Both the position numbers and the translations under genes were made by a program. From positions 1-64,000 of the forward strand of contig NZ_JAJLQY010000015.1 of the NCBI RefSeq assembly GCF_020991275.1: a stretch of DNA of 64,000 bases, read 5' to 3'. This DNA is from Actinocorallia sp. API 0066 (GTDB lineage: Bacteria; Actinomycetota; Actinomycetes; Streptosporangiales; Streptosporangiaceae). Below are positions 51,842-58,972 of the stretch, piece by piece (the first letter of the stretch is position 1; each line of letters starts with the position of its first letter). The notes beneath the pieces were generated by a model. It was not told the origin of the DNA. It saw nothing but the letters and a program-made list of their open reading frames with translations, and did no database searches.

Positions 51842-52034
51842 TCAGTCAGGGATCTTGAAGGCGTAGGACCAAGCGAAACGGGACGCGGCATGGAGGCCAC
51901 GGGCGAACTCCACGATGCCGCCGTCCCGGGTGAAGGTCTTGCGGTGGAGGACGACAACGGGCTCGCCAGCGGGGAGTTGCAGCAGTTTTATCTCGTCCGG
52001 GGTGGGCATGCGGGCCTGGAGACGCTCGGTTGGG
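51842..52034 (-). pseudogene. Remnant of a GntR UTRA domain
   Basis: The minus strand reads DPTERLQARMPTPDEIKLLQ, LPAGEPVVVLHRKTFTRDGG and ends AWSYAFKIPD with TGA at 51842-51844. This is the C-terminal half of a UTRA ligand domain, with no start or DNA-binding part. It abuts, in a different frame, the stop of an intact GntR gene at 52035. It looks like what remains of a second, tandem GntR gene after a deletion. Confidence 0.65.
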
Positions 52035-52781
52035 TCAGGTTGGTTGGGTGGGGATGACGTAGGCGAGTTCGTAGCGGTCTACGGGGATGATGATGTCGGC
52101 GGTTTCTACCGGTTGGTCTCCGGTGTAGGTCCGTTGGATCGTCATCACGATTGAGCCTGTGGGGATGTCGAGTTCGGCGGCTTCCGTGGTGAGTGCGGGG
52201 CGTGCTGTGACGATTTCGGTGGCTGTGCTGATGGGGACGCCGATGACGCGCATGCGTTCCACGACGCCGCGTCCGGCGTAGGGTCCGTCCTCGGGCAGTA
52301 CCACGGGGGTGCCGCTGGTGATCTCCAGTGGTTCCCATGAGGTGGAGAGCATGACCGGTTCGTCGTCGGCGGTGAAGACGTACCGGGTCCTCATGACGGG
52401 GGCGCCTGGCTCGATCATGAGTCGGGCGGCGATGGCGGGTGGTGCGCTGGTCGTCTCCGACGAGGATCGCCAGCCGCCGGACCTTTGCTGCGCGGCCATG
52501 TCGGCGCGGAACGGGCTGCCGTCGCGTGCCTCGCGGTACCAGCTGCGGGTCAGGCGGCGGAGTTGTGGGCGTTCGCGCACGTAGGTGCCACTGCCTGGCC
52601 TGGCTTCCACAAGCCTTTCGGCGACGAGCAGACGCACGGCTTCGACAGCGGTCTTGTCGGCGACTCCGTAGCGTTCGCCGAGTTCGCGGCGGCTCGGTAG
52701 GCGGGCACCCGGAGCCAGCTCGCCTCCGATGATCCGCGTTCGCAGGTCGTCGGCGATCCGCTGGTACTCGGGCTGGCTCAT
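52035..52781 (-). CDS. GntR-family regulator with UTRA domain
   Basis: 248 residues: GntR winged helix (EYQRIADDLRTRIIGGELAP, RRELGERYGVADKTAVEAVR, about 5-65) and a UTRA effector domain (VMRTRYVFTADDEPVMLSTS, AAELDIPTGSIVMTIQRTYT, VDRYELAYVIP). HutC subfamily members bind sugars, amino acids or related ligands. GGGAGA precedes the ATG at 52781 by 6 nt. A 12-bp palindrome 58 bp upstream is the likely operator. Confidence 0.85.
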   Translation of the reverse strand: MSQPEYQRIADDLRTRIIGGELAPGARLPSRRELGERYGVADKTAVEAVRLLVAERLVEARPGSGTYVRERPQLRRLTRSWYREARDGSPFRADMAAQQRSGGWRSSSETTSAPPAIAARLMIEPGAPVMRTRYVFTADDEPVMLSTSWEPLEITSGTPVVLPEDGPYAGRGVVERMRVIGVPISTATEIVTARPALTTEAAELDIPTGSIVMTIQRTYTGDQPVETADIIIPVDRYELAYVIPTQPT

Positions 52782-52819
52782 CGAGATCTCCCATCGAAGT
52801 CGCCGAACAGCCTGACAAC

Positions 52820-52851
52820 CTGAGTACACCACTCGCGAGCTGAGTACTCAG
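52820..52851. promoter_or_regulatory. GntR operator-like repeats
   Basis: CTGAGTAC at 52820-52827 and the perfect palindrome CTGAGTACTCAG at 52840-52851 are 20 bp apart, two helical turns. They lie between the GntR start and the truncated ATPase gene. Confidence 0.5.
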
Positions 52852-52885
52852 CATAGATATCTGGGTAGTCAGATTGAGTGGTTCG

Positions 52886-53029
52886 GTGAATACCTGGACG
52901 TATCCGGCTTATCCGGAATCCGTGTCGCGTGCACGTCACGACGCGCGTCGAGTCGCAGAGATGAGCGGGGCCGCCGACGCCGTAGAACTCGTGGTGGCGG
53001 AGCTGGCGACGAACGGCCCCGGTCTTGTC
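52886..53029 (+). pseudogene. Truncated RsbW-like ATP-binding protein
   Basis: From GTG at 52886 the frame reads NTWTYPAYPESVSRARHDAR, then MSGAADAVELVVAELATN, the N-terminal half of an HATPase_c anti-sigma-type kinase up to the conserved ELATN of the N box. After that similarity ends and the frame passes into repeat copy B at 53060. The ATP-lid motifs are missing. An intact relative lies at 54937. Confidence 0.65.
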
Positions 53030-53059
53030 CTCGTTGGCGTGCGTGGGGTCACCGGCCCG

Positions 53060-53257
53060 AGTTCGGGGGTGGAAGGTTGGGTGTTTGGTGGCCGGTGCAG
53101 GTCAGGGGTGGTCGGGGATGCTAGGTGTTCGAGGTCTGTTCGAATAGGCTGGGGGTCGCGCTTTCCTGGCCTGGGGAAGTGCGCGCGGCGGTTTCTTGGC
53201 CCGGCCTGACCGGGAAACCGCGACGACCCCCGGCAGCGAGCACTGTCGGGGGTCGTC
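53060..53257. repeat. Intergenic repeat element, copy B with terminator
   Basis: Near-identical to copy A over 53060-53236. The core is GTTCGA-GGTCT-GTTCGAATA. The end hairpin GACGACCCCCGGCAG (53222-53236) pairs with CTGTCGGGGGTCGTC (53243-53257) with one G-T pair, and serves as terminator 12 bp after the DUF397 stop at 53269. Confidence 0.85.
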
Positions 53258-53268
53258 ATGTGGGTTTG

Positions 53269-53526
53269 TCAGGCGAGGTTGCCGGTCCGGACGCGCTGGG
53301 CGAGACGGCCGGGCTGGCGGCGTGTGACGCTGAGGTGGGCGAGTTCGGCGGTGAGCTTTCGCCAGGCGGGGCGGCTGAACGTCAGGGCCGGGCCGGACGG
53401 GTTCTTCGAGTCGCGGACGGCGACGGCGGCGGGCAGGTTCAGCGCGACTTCCACGCAGTTGTCCCCCTCCGGGATGCTGTAGCTGCTCTTGAACCAGGCG
53501 GCGTGGGACAGGCTCCGGTCGATCAT
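53269..53526 (-). CDS. DUF397 protein, copy 3, extended C-terminus
   Basis: 85 residues. The DUF397 core is AAWFKSSYSIPEGDNCVEVA, then AVRDSKNPSGPALTFSRPAW. It is nearly identical to the next copy upstream until TAEL, after which 22 extra basic residues follow. GGAGT lies ahead of the ATG. DUF397 includes BldB, a developmental regulator of streptomycetes that partners WhiJ-type proteins. Confidence 0.85.
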   Translation of the reverse strand: MIDRSLSHAAWFKSSYSIPEGDNCVEVALNLPAAVAVRDSKNPSGPALTFSRPAWRKLTAELAHLSVTRRQPGRLAQRVRTGNLA

Positions 53527-53538
53527 GGCCTGGACTCC

Positions 53539-53733
53539 CTAGAGGTCGAGTTTGGCGGTGAGCTTTCGCCAGGCGGAGCGGCTGAACGTCAGGGCCGGGC
53601 CGGACGGGTTCTTCGAGTCGCGGACGGCGACGGCGGCGGGCAGGTTCAGCGCGACTTCCACGCAGGCGTCCCCCTCCGGGATGCTGTAGCTGCTCTTGAA
53701 CCAGGCGGCGTGGGACAGGCTCCGGTCGATCAT
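53539..53733 (-). CDS. DUF397 protein, copy 2
   Basis: 64 residues; the same core with GDACVEVALN and ending WRKLTAKLDL. It shares even its 5' flank with its neighbours (CTAGGGAGTCCAGGCC before the ATG), so the unit was duplicated at 204-207 bp spacing. Gap to copy 3 is 12 bp. Confidence 0.85.
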   Translation of the reverse strand: MIDRSLSHAAWFKSSYSIPEGDACVEVALNLPAAVAVRDSKNPSGPALTFSRSAWRKLTAKLDL

Positions 53734-53745
53734 GGCCTGGACTCC

Positions 53746-53937
53746 CTAGTGGTCGAGTTCCGTCGTGAGCTTCCGCCACGAGGCGCGGCTGAACCGCAGG
53801 GCCGGGCCGGACGGGTTCTTCGAGTCGCGGACGGCGATGGCGGGCAGGTTCAGCGCGACCTCGACGCAGTTGTCGCTGTTGGCACTGCTGTAGCTGCTCT
53901 TGAACCAGGCAGCGTTGGACAAGCTCCGGTCGATCAT
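53746..53937 (-). CDS. DUF397 protein, copy 1
   Basis: 63 residues: SNAAWFKSSYSSANSDNCVE, then AVRDSKNPSGPALRFS. The most diverged of the three and directly 11 bp after the XRE-DUF5753 gene, so probably the ancestral partner of that regulator. Confidence 0.85.
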   Translation of the reverse strand: MIDRSLSNAAWFKSSYSSANSDNCVEVALNLPAIAVRDSKNPSGPALRFSRASWRKLTTELDH

Positions 53938-53948
53938 GGCCTGGACTC

Positions 53949-54794
53949 CTACTTGATGAACTTCTCGATGAACGCAGCCGATTCCTCGGGTGACAGCGCC
54001 ATCCGGGTGATGCGGCTGAACGCCAGTTTACTGAGGTCTACCTGGTGCTGATTCTCCACGTAAATGTCACCTGCCGCGCTGTCCACGAACACCTTGTCGG
54101 GTCTCTGCTCCCCGAACGCCAGGATGCTGAACGAGCCCGTCATGCCCGGGTGCCCGCCTGACCCTGTCGGGAGGACCTGAATCACCACGTTGGCTCTCTT
54201 GGCGTCCAAGAGCAGCCGGGTGAACTGCCCACGCATCACCTCCGGGCCGCCGATCCCAGATCGGAGGGCAGCCTCGCCGATCACCGCGTGGAACTGGACG
54301 GGCGGAGTGTCCGCGCGGGTGAGGACCAGTTGCCGCGATATCCGCGCCCTCACCCAGGAAGACGGCGGGGACTCCTCGTTGACTTCGGTCCGGAGAGCCT
54401 GGGCGTACTCCGGCGTTTGGAGGAGGCCGGGTATCACCTGCGGAGCCCATTCGGAGATGCGCTCAGAGACGTCTTCCAGCGCCACGTACGGGCCGTTGAA
54501 AACACCGCTGAACTCGGCCCACCAGTCGATCTGATCGACTTCGCCGGCCAGGCGCAGCACCTTGTCTCGTATCTCAGGGGCGACCCCGTAGAGGTCGAGG
54601 AGCCTTGCGGTGTCGGTGACGCTGATTCCGTTCCGGCAGGTCTCGATGTGTCCGACCTTCGCGGTGGACCATCCCATGGCTCTTCCGGCTGCCGCCTGAC
54701 TCATCCCGGCTGGACGCAGGTCCTTGAGGAGGTGGGCCACCTGCATGGCCCGCGCGGAAGGGATGAAGTTGCTCGGCGGGTTCGAGGACGACAT
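53949..54794 (-). CDS. WhiJ-type XRE regulator with DUF5753 domain
   Basis: 281 residues. HTH: AMQVAHLLKDLRPAGMSQAA, GRAMGWSTAKVGHIE. Sensor: ERISEWAPQVIPGLLQTPEY, VQFHAVIGEAALRSGIGGPE and VVIQVLPTGSGGHPGMTGSF. It heads an operon with three DUF397 genes and is divergent from an RsbW-like ATPase, the set found in whiJ/bldB and abaA-like loci of Streptomyces. ATG at 54794 chosen because it begins the normal short N-terminus. Confidence 0.85.
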   Translation of the reverse strand: MSSSNPPSNFIPSARAMQVAHLLKDLRPAGMSQAAAGRAMGWSTAKVGHIETCRNGISVTDTARLLDLYGVAPEIRDKVLRLAGEVDQIDWWAEFSGVFNGPYVALEDVSERISEWAPQVIPGLLQTPEYAQALRTEVNEESPPSSWVRARISRQLVLTRADTPPVQFHAVIGEAALRSGIGGPEVMRGQFTRLLLDAKRANVVIQVLPTGSGGHPGMTGSFSILAFGEQRPDKVFVDSAAGDIYVENQHQVDLSKLAFSRITRMALSPEESAAFIEKFIK

Positions 54795-54850
54795 GGACCC
54801 AGTCTCTCGCGTGAGAAGCACAGCGGGATACCAAACCCCCCAGACAAAAT

Positions 54851-54882
54851 GTAGGCACCTACTGGACAAGCGTAGAGCCTAC
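54851..54882. promoter_or_regulatory. Paired palindromes in the divergent XRE/ATPase promoter
   Basis: GTAGGCACCTAC (54851-54862) and GTAGAGCCTAC (54872-54882) are related palindromes with centres about 20.5 bp apart, two helical turns. They lie 57-88 bp before the XRE start and could be its autoregulatory operators. Confidence 0.5.
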
Positions 54883-54936
54883 ACGGCACTATCGGGTCAC
54901 ATCCTGTTACAGCACGCTACGCATCGGCGGTCAGCC

Positions 54937-55359
54937 ATGACGAACGTTTCGCGGAACAGAGCACCAGATTTCAGCCTCGTCGGTTACATCCACATGCGGC
55001 TCGATCAGACGATGCCTCGTCGTGCCCGGTCGTGGGTGGTGGGTCTCGCGGTGCAGTACGGCTGCGGGGGCGACGCCCTGGACGCGATCAGGCTGCTGAC
55101 GTCCGAGCTCGCGACGAACGCGTTGCGGCACGGCGCGCAGGGCGAGGAGCACAAGGTCCGGGTGGCGCTGTTGCGCGACCCGAAGGGGCTCCGGGTCGAG
55201 GTCAACGATCGGGGCGCGGGGATTCCGCAGCCGCGTGACGCCGACACCGCCGACGAGGACGGGCGCGGCCTCTTCCTCGTCGCCGCCCTCGCCCGCGCCT
55301 GGGGGCATCGCCCCGGTTACGACGGCGGGACCACCGTCTGGTTCGAGCTCGACACCTAG
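54937..55359 (+). CDS. RsbW-like ATP-binding (anti-sigma-type) protein
   Basis: 140 residues with the HATPase_c fold: N box LLTSELATNALRHGAQG, G1 box VEVNDRGAGIPQ and G2 box DEDGRGLFLVAALARAWG. Such small ATPases act as anti-sigma factors/serine kinases or partners of WhiJ-BldB systems. No sigma factor or anti-anti-sigma gene adjoins. It is divergent from the XRE regulator. Confidence 0.85.
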   Translation: MTNVSRNRAPDFSLVGYIHMRLDQTMPRRARSWVVGLAVQYGCGGDALDAIRLLTSELATNALRHGAQGEEHKVRVALLRDPKGLRVEVNDRGAGIPQPRDADTADEDGRGLFLVAALARAWGHRPGYDGGTTVWFELDT

Positions 55360-55490
55360 ACCGCGCGGCGGGCGGGTGCGCCTCTCTCCGGACCCCGTCC
55401 GCCGTGTGACCCAACAAGACGAACGGCCCCGGCCCGCTGCGCGAACAGCGGGAGTTCCGGGGCCTCGGACAGACTCAGGAGGTCTGACCT

Positions 55491-56477
55491 ATGGGCAAGC
55501 CTAAGCTCCCCGACACCCTGGACATCACGTTCGACGCCGAAGCCGGAACCATGTCGTGCCCGGCGACACCCCACACCGCTACCCGTACCGAGGGCGGCGA
55601 CTGGGCGGTGTCCTGGCTGCCCGGCCGGCACCTCACGCGGGAGCGGGCCCGGGACGCCATCCGCGTCGCCGTCCTGGCCACCCTGCCGACCGGGGACCCG
55701 CGCCGCTGCCTCATCGGCGACCTCGCCGGGCCGCTCGGCCTGGACCCTGACGACGCGATCGTCCGGGCGTCCGCCCCGGTCGGTTCCGCTCTCCCGCCAC
55801 GGCTGGAGCCGCCACGGCCCGGCCCGGAGTCCCGGCCGCCTGTCGCCGCGCCGCTCGCGCACGACCTGGCCGCCGCGCTGATCGAAGCGCACGCCGCGAC
55901 GGTGGAGGCGTTCGCGATCCCCGCGGACCTCGGTGCCGTGGCGGCCCGTCGGCTGCTGGCGGCGCGGCGGGACGCGGTGCGGCTGCTGATCGCGCTCGAC
56001 CGGCCCGGCCTGACCGCAGCCGGACTCCTGCACGACGTCGCCCGGCTGCGCGCGGAGATCGCCCGGACCGACCGGGAGATCGTCGAGCCCGAACGGACGC
56101 GGGCCGCCGAACGTGCGGCGCGTGCCGTCGCGCGGAAGGCGGCCAAGGGGGCCGAGCCGCAGGTCGAGGTCGCGAACGCCGCCGAGTCCCTGCCCGAGAT
56201 CGGCGCCGCGCCTCAGGCCGACGTCGAAGCCGTTCCCGCGCTGTCGCCCGACGACGATCAGGAGCCGGTCGCCGAGCTGCGGCCGGTCACCTGGCTGGAC
56301 GACCGTCGCCTCGCCCTCGCCCCCGCCTCGGCGTTGCCGTCCGTCGGCGCCCGCTCGGTGACGCTGTTCGATCGCGAGCTCCTGCGTGAGGCCCTCCGGC
56401 CGCGCGTCCTGGACCTGCTCGCCCGTCAGCCGCAGCCCGTTCCCGCCCATGGCGTTCGGGCCCGGTGGTCGGCGTGA
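55491..56477 (+). CDS. Hypothetical protein, first gene of C-x3-C/HhH operon
   Basis: 328 residues, no recognised domain. N-terminal ~85 residues are beta-rich (LDITFDAEAGTMSCPATPHT, GGDWAVSWLPGRHLTRERAR), then a Pro-rich linker, a central helical region (LLAARRDAVRLLIALDRPGL, DVARLRAEIARTDREIVEPE, likely coiled coil) and an Ala/Glu-rich tail ending in VTLFDRELLREALRPRVLDL. AGGAGG lies upstream of the ATG. Its stop overlaps the next start (GTGA). Operon membership is clear; function unknown. Confidence 0.75.
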   Translation: MGKPKLPDTLDITFDAEAGTMSCPATPHTATRTEGGDWAVSWLPGRHLTRERARDAIRVAVLATLPTGDPRRCLIGDLAGPLGLDPDDAIVRASAPVGSALPPRLEPPRPGPESRPPVAAPLAHDLAAALIEAHAATVEAFAIPADLGAVAARRLLAARRDAVRLLIALDRPGLTAAGLLHDVARLRAEIARTDREIVEPERTRAAERAARAVARKAAKGAEPQVEVANAAESLPEIGAAPQADVEAVPALSPDDDQEPVAELRPVTWLDDRRLALAPASALPSVGARSVTLFDRELLREALRPRVLDLLARQPQPVPAHGVRARWSA

Positions 56478-56965
56478 CCACTCTGACCGTTCGTCCGTCC
56501 GGTGCGTGGATCCCCGTCGGCGAGGACGGCGCGCGTGTGGTCCATCCGGGGGTGGCCCGGCGTGTCGGCGATGTGGCGGTGCGGGTGCGGGAGCGTGCGT
56601 TGGCTGAGGCGTTCCCGGGGGCGCTGGTCTGGTTCGGTCGGGGGCTCGGCGAGGACGGGTCCGGTACCGGGACCTGGTGGGCGATGGTGCCTGACCACGA
56701 CCGTCTGATCGAGGCGCCGGGCCCGGTCGCTCTGGCCGCCGAGCTGCGCCAGATGACGCCGCCGCCGTCCAGGCCGGGGCCGGTGCGCGCCAGGCCGCGC
56801 ACGCCGCTGCCTGCCGCCGCTGCGTCCCGTATGCGGCCGCCACCCGATCCGCCATGCCCCCCGATGAACATCAGCCGATGGCTCGACCCCGACCCCGATC
56901 CTGGCCCTGCTCGTCCGACCTTGCTCGCGCGGGCGCTCGCCTGGGTGCGGGCGTGGGCCGCATGA
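56474..56965 (+). CDS. Hypothetical protein, second gene of C-x3-C/HhH operon
   Basis: 163 residues from GTG at 56474. The first ~95 residues look folded (VRPSGAWIPVGEDGARVVHP, TWWAMVPDHDRLIEAPGPVA); the rest is Pro/Arg-rich and ends in an amphipathic helix. No family recognised. The stop overlaps a possible ATG of the next gene (56962). Confidence 0.7.
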   Translation: MTTLTVRPSGAWIPVGEDGARVVHPGVARRVGDVAVRVRERALAEAFPGALVWFGRGLGEDGSGTGTWWAMVPDHDRLIEAPGPVALAAELRQMTPPPSRPGPVRARPRTPLPAAAASRMRPPPDPPCPPMNISRWLDPDPDPGPARPTLLARALAWVRAWAA

Positions 56966-56982
56966 ACTTCTTGGAGGTATCT

Positions 56983-57708
56983 GTGACAGATCATCCGCCC
57001 AGTGGTCATCCGCTTACCCGTGGCTGTCCTGTCGACTGTCTTATCCCGCATATCGCTGTGTTCGGGGGTGCGGGCAACGGCGGGCGGGTCGTGGTGGCGG
57101 TGAAGCACGCCGGGTGCCGGACGGTGGGTGATGTGGCCGATCGTGTCGCTGCCGGGAGGCTGACTCGGGTGGGGGGTGTGGGTGAGAAGGTTCTCGGCTG
57201 GACGGTCGCTGTTCTGGCCGAGCACGGGATCGTCGGCCTGTCCGCCTCCGATGTCTCGCGGCCCTGTGCTGATGTCGCGCCGTTGGGGGCCGCTGTGTCG
57301 GTCGGGTTGCGGGCACGTCTGACGGCGCTGCTCATCAGCGAGGGCCTGCTTGATCCGGCGTTCGGCACGGTGGCGGTGTCCCGTACTCATCACAGCCGGG
57401 ATTGCGCGACCGACTGCCTCGCCCCCGACCTGGGGCACGGTCTTGTGGCGCCGCTGCGCGCACACGGCCTGGCCACCCTCGGTGACGTCATCGACCTCGC
57501 CCAGGGGCACGGCACCGACCTCACCTCGGTGCCCGGGATCGGCGACCAGAACCAGCAGCAGATCCGCGACCTCCTGCGGGAGTGGGGATTCCTGCCCCGC
57601 CCGCCCGAGCCACCCGGCCAGGACGACGCGTCGGCCAGCGTCATCGAGCGCCTTGACCGCATCGAACAGCACCTCGCCGACCTTGTCGCGGCGTCCAGGA
57701 AGGAATAG
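56983..57708 (+). CDS. Two-module C-x3-C/helix-hairpin-helix protein
   Basis: 241 residues. Two ~75-residue modules start with C15-PVD-C19-L and C141-ATD-C145-L; each then has a helix-hairpin-helix like that of the RNA polymerase alpha C-terminal domain (TVGDVADRVAAGRLTRVGGV, then VLAEHGI; TLGDVIDLAQGHGTDLTSVP, then LREWGFL). A coiled-coil tail follows (SVIERLDRIEQHLADLVAAS). GTG at 56983 has GGAGG 6 nt upstream; ATG at 56962 overlaps the prior stop. DNA or partner binding is suggested by HhH; not a known family to me. Confidence 0.75.
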   Translation: MTDHPPSGHPLTRGCPVDCLIPHIAVFGGAGNGGRVVVAVKHAGCRTVGDVADRVAAGRLTRVGGVGEKVLGWTVAVLAEHGIVGLSASDVSRPCADVAPLGAAVSVGLRARLTALLISEGLLDPAFGTVAVSRTHHSRDCATDCLAPDLGHGLVAPLRAHGLATLGDVIDLAQGHGTDLTSVPGIGDQNQQQIRDLLREWGFLPRPPEPPGQDDASASVIERLDRIEQHLADLVAASRKE

Positions 57709-57711
57709 CGC

Positions 57712-58062
57712 GTGCCGCTCGATCACCCGTTGGGTGCCGACTGTGAACTGGCGTGCCTGGCCGTGCTCGTGAATGAGCACTCGTCTCGGAGCGGCCCTGG
57801 GAACGGTGCCCGTGTCATCAACGCGGCGCGGCGTGAAGGGTGCGCGACCGTCGGGCACATCGCGGTCATGGCCGCCAGCGGCGAACTGCGCGACCTGCGT
57901 AACGTCGGCCCGGTCAGTTTCGCCGCCGTCACCGAGATCCTCGCCGAGCACGGTATGGACGTCGCCCCGCCCGACCCGTGGCAGCAACTCATGCTGCACC
58001 GCATCGCCAGGATCGAGCGCCTCCTACGCGAGCGCCTCACCACCCTCACCCAGGAGGACTGA
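57712..58062 (+). CDS. One-module C-x3-C/helix-hairpin-helix protein
   Basis: 116 residues. One module: C11-ELA-C15-L, then GCATVGHIAVMAASGELRDL and RNVGPVSFAAVTEILAEHGM, the alpha-CTD-like HhH, and a tail LMLHRIARIERLLRERLTTL. GTG start 3 bp after the previous stop. Paralogous to both neighbours. Confidence 0.75.
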   Translation: MPLDHPLGADCELACLAVLVNEHSSRSGPGNGARVINAARREGCATVGHIAVMAASGELRDLRNVGPVSFAAVTEILAEHGMDVAPPDPWQQLMLHRIARIERLLRERLTTLTQED

Positions 58063-58067
58063 CGAGC

Positions 58068-58667
58068 ATGCATCTGCATCTGGACTCGCATGCCGAACCC
58101 CACCCTGTCGGCCGGGACTGTCTGGTCGCGTGCATGACCGCAGACATCGAGCGACATGGTGACGGACGCGGCGTCGGCCCCCGCGTGGTGAGTCTGGCGC
58201 GGCAGGCCGGTATCCACAACGTCGGCCAGCTCGTCGCCGCCGTGGTCGCGGCCCGCCTGGACGTTGTGCGGGGAATCGGGCCCCGGGCGATCCTCGCGGT
58301 TCGGGCCGCGCTCGCCGACCACGGTCTTGATCCCCTCCACACCCGCGACTGCCCCATCGACTGTCTCGGCGACGTCCTTGGCGGGCGGACTGTCACCGTG
58401 CTGCGTGCCTACGGCCTGCCCACTCTCGGGCACGTCACCGACCTGGCGGGTACACCCCACCCCGACGGGGACCGTCTCCTGGCCGTCCCGCAGATCGCGG
58501 CGGCCACCTCGGCCCGCATCCGGAACGTGCTACGGGACTGGGGCCTGCTGCCGCCCACGCCTGAACCTGCCGCGCCGGGTGCCTTGGCACCCTCGGTCCT
58601 GGAGCGGTTGGGCCAGCTTGAACGCCAGGTGGCGGCCCTACTCGCAGCGAAGGAGGGCGGGGCATGA
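58068..58667 (+). CDS. Two-module C-x3-C/helix-hairpin-helix protein
   Basis: 199 residues with two modules: C18-LVA-C22 followed by GIHNVGQLVAAVVAARLDVV, RGIGPRAILAVRAALADHGL; and C95-PID-C99-L followed by GLPTLGHVTDLAGTPHPDGD, then VLRDWGLL. The tail SVLERLGQLERQVAALLAAK matches those of its paralogues. ATG at 58068, 5 bp after the previous stop; stop overlaps the next start. Confidence 0.75.
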   Translation: MHLHLDSHAEPHPVGRDCLVACMTADIERHGDGRGVGPRVVSLARQAGIHNVGQLVAAVVAARLDVVRGIGPRAILAVRAALADHGLDPLHTRDCPIDCLGDVLGGRTVTVLRAYGLPTLGHVTDLAGTPHPDGDRLLAVPQIAAATSARIRNVLRDWGLLPPTPEPAAPGALAPSVLERLGQLERQVAALLAAKEGGA

Positions 58668-58774
58668 CCTCAGCGGGCCTGGTCGCCGCCCTCGTCCTCC
58701 TGCCGTTCGCCACCGTCATCCTGGCCGGGATCACCGCCGCCCACCTCGCCCTCACGATGGACGGAACCTCCTGA
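58664..58774 (+). CDS. 36-residue single-pass membrane peptide
   Basis: Start overlaps the previous stop as ATGA. The product is a single hydrophobic helix (LVAALVLLPFATVILAGITA) with a short polar end. The tight coupling makes it a real last member of the operon, perhaps anchoring the complex to the membrane. Confidence 0.6.
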   Translation: MTSAGLVAALVLLPFATVILAGITAAHLALTMDGTS

Positions 58775-58972
58775 ACCGGCCAGGGCGGTGAGAACCGGGT
58801 GCCCGGAGCGGAGGAGGGGCCGCACCGGGCACCTTCCGGCGTACACATCGCCACGGTGAGCAGGTTGGTTTGTTGGCCTGGGTTGCTGTTGATGTGGGGG
58901 GAGGGATTTTGGGGGATCGTTGTGCGGGGTGGGGGGGATTCTCGGATGATGGGTAGGGAGGGAGGGGTGGTT

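Noticed and set aside
52874-53209. Plus-strand ORF as an intact regulator
   Set aside because: Similarity to HATPase proteins stops after ELATN and the remainder is repeat copy B.
53102-53779. 225-codon minus-strand ORF across the DUF397 genes
   Set aside because: Out of frame with the three clear DUF397 genes; its internal repeats reflect their duplication.
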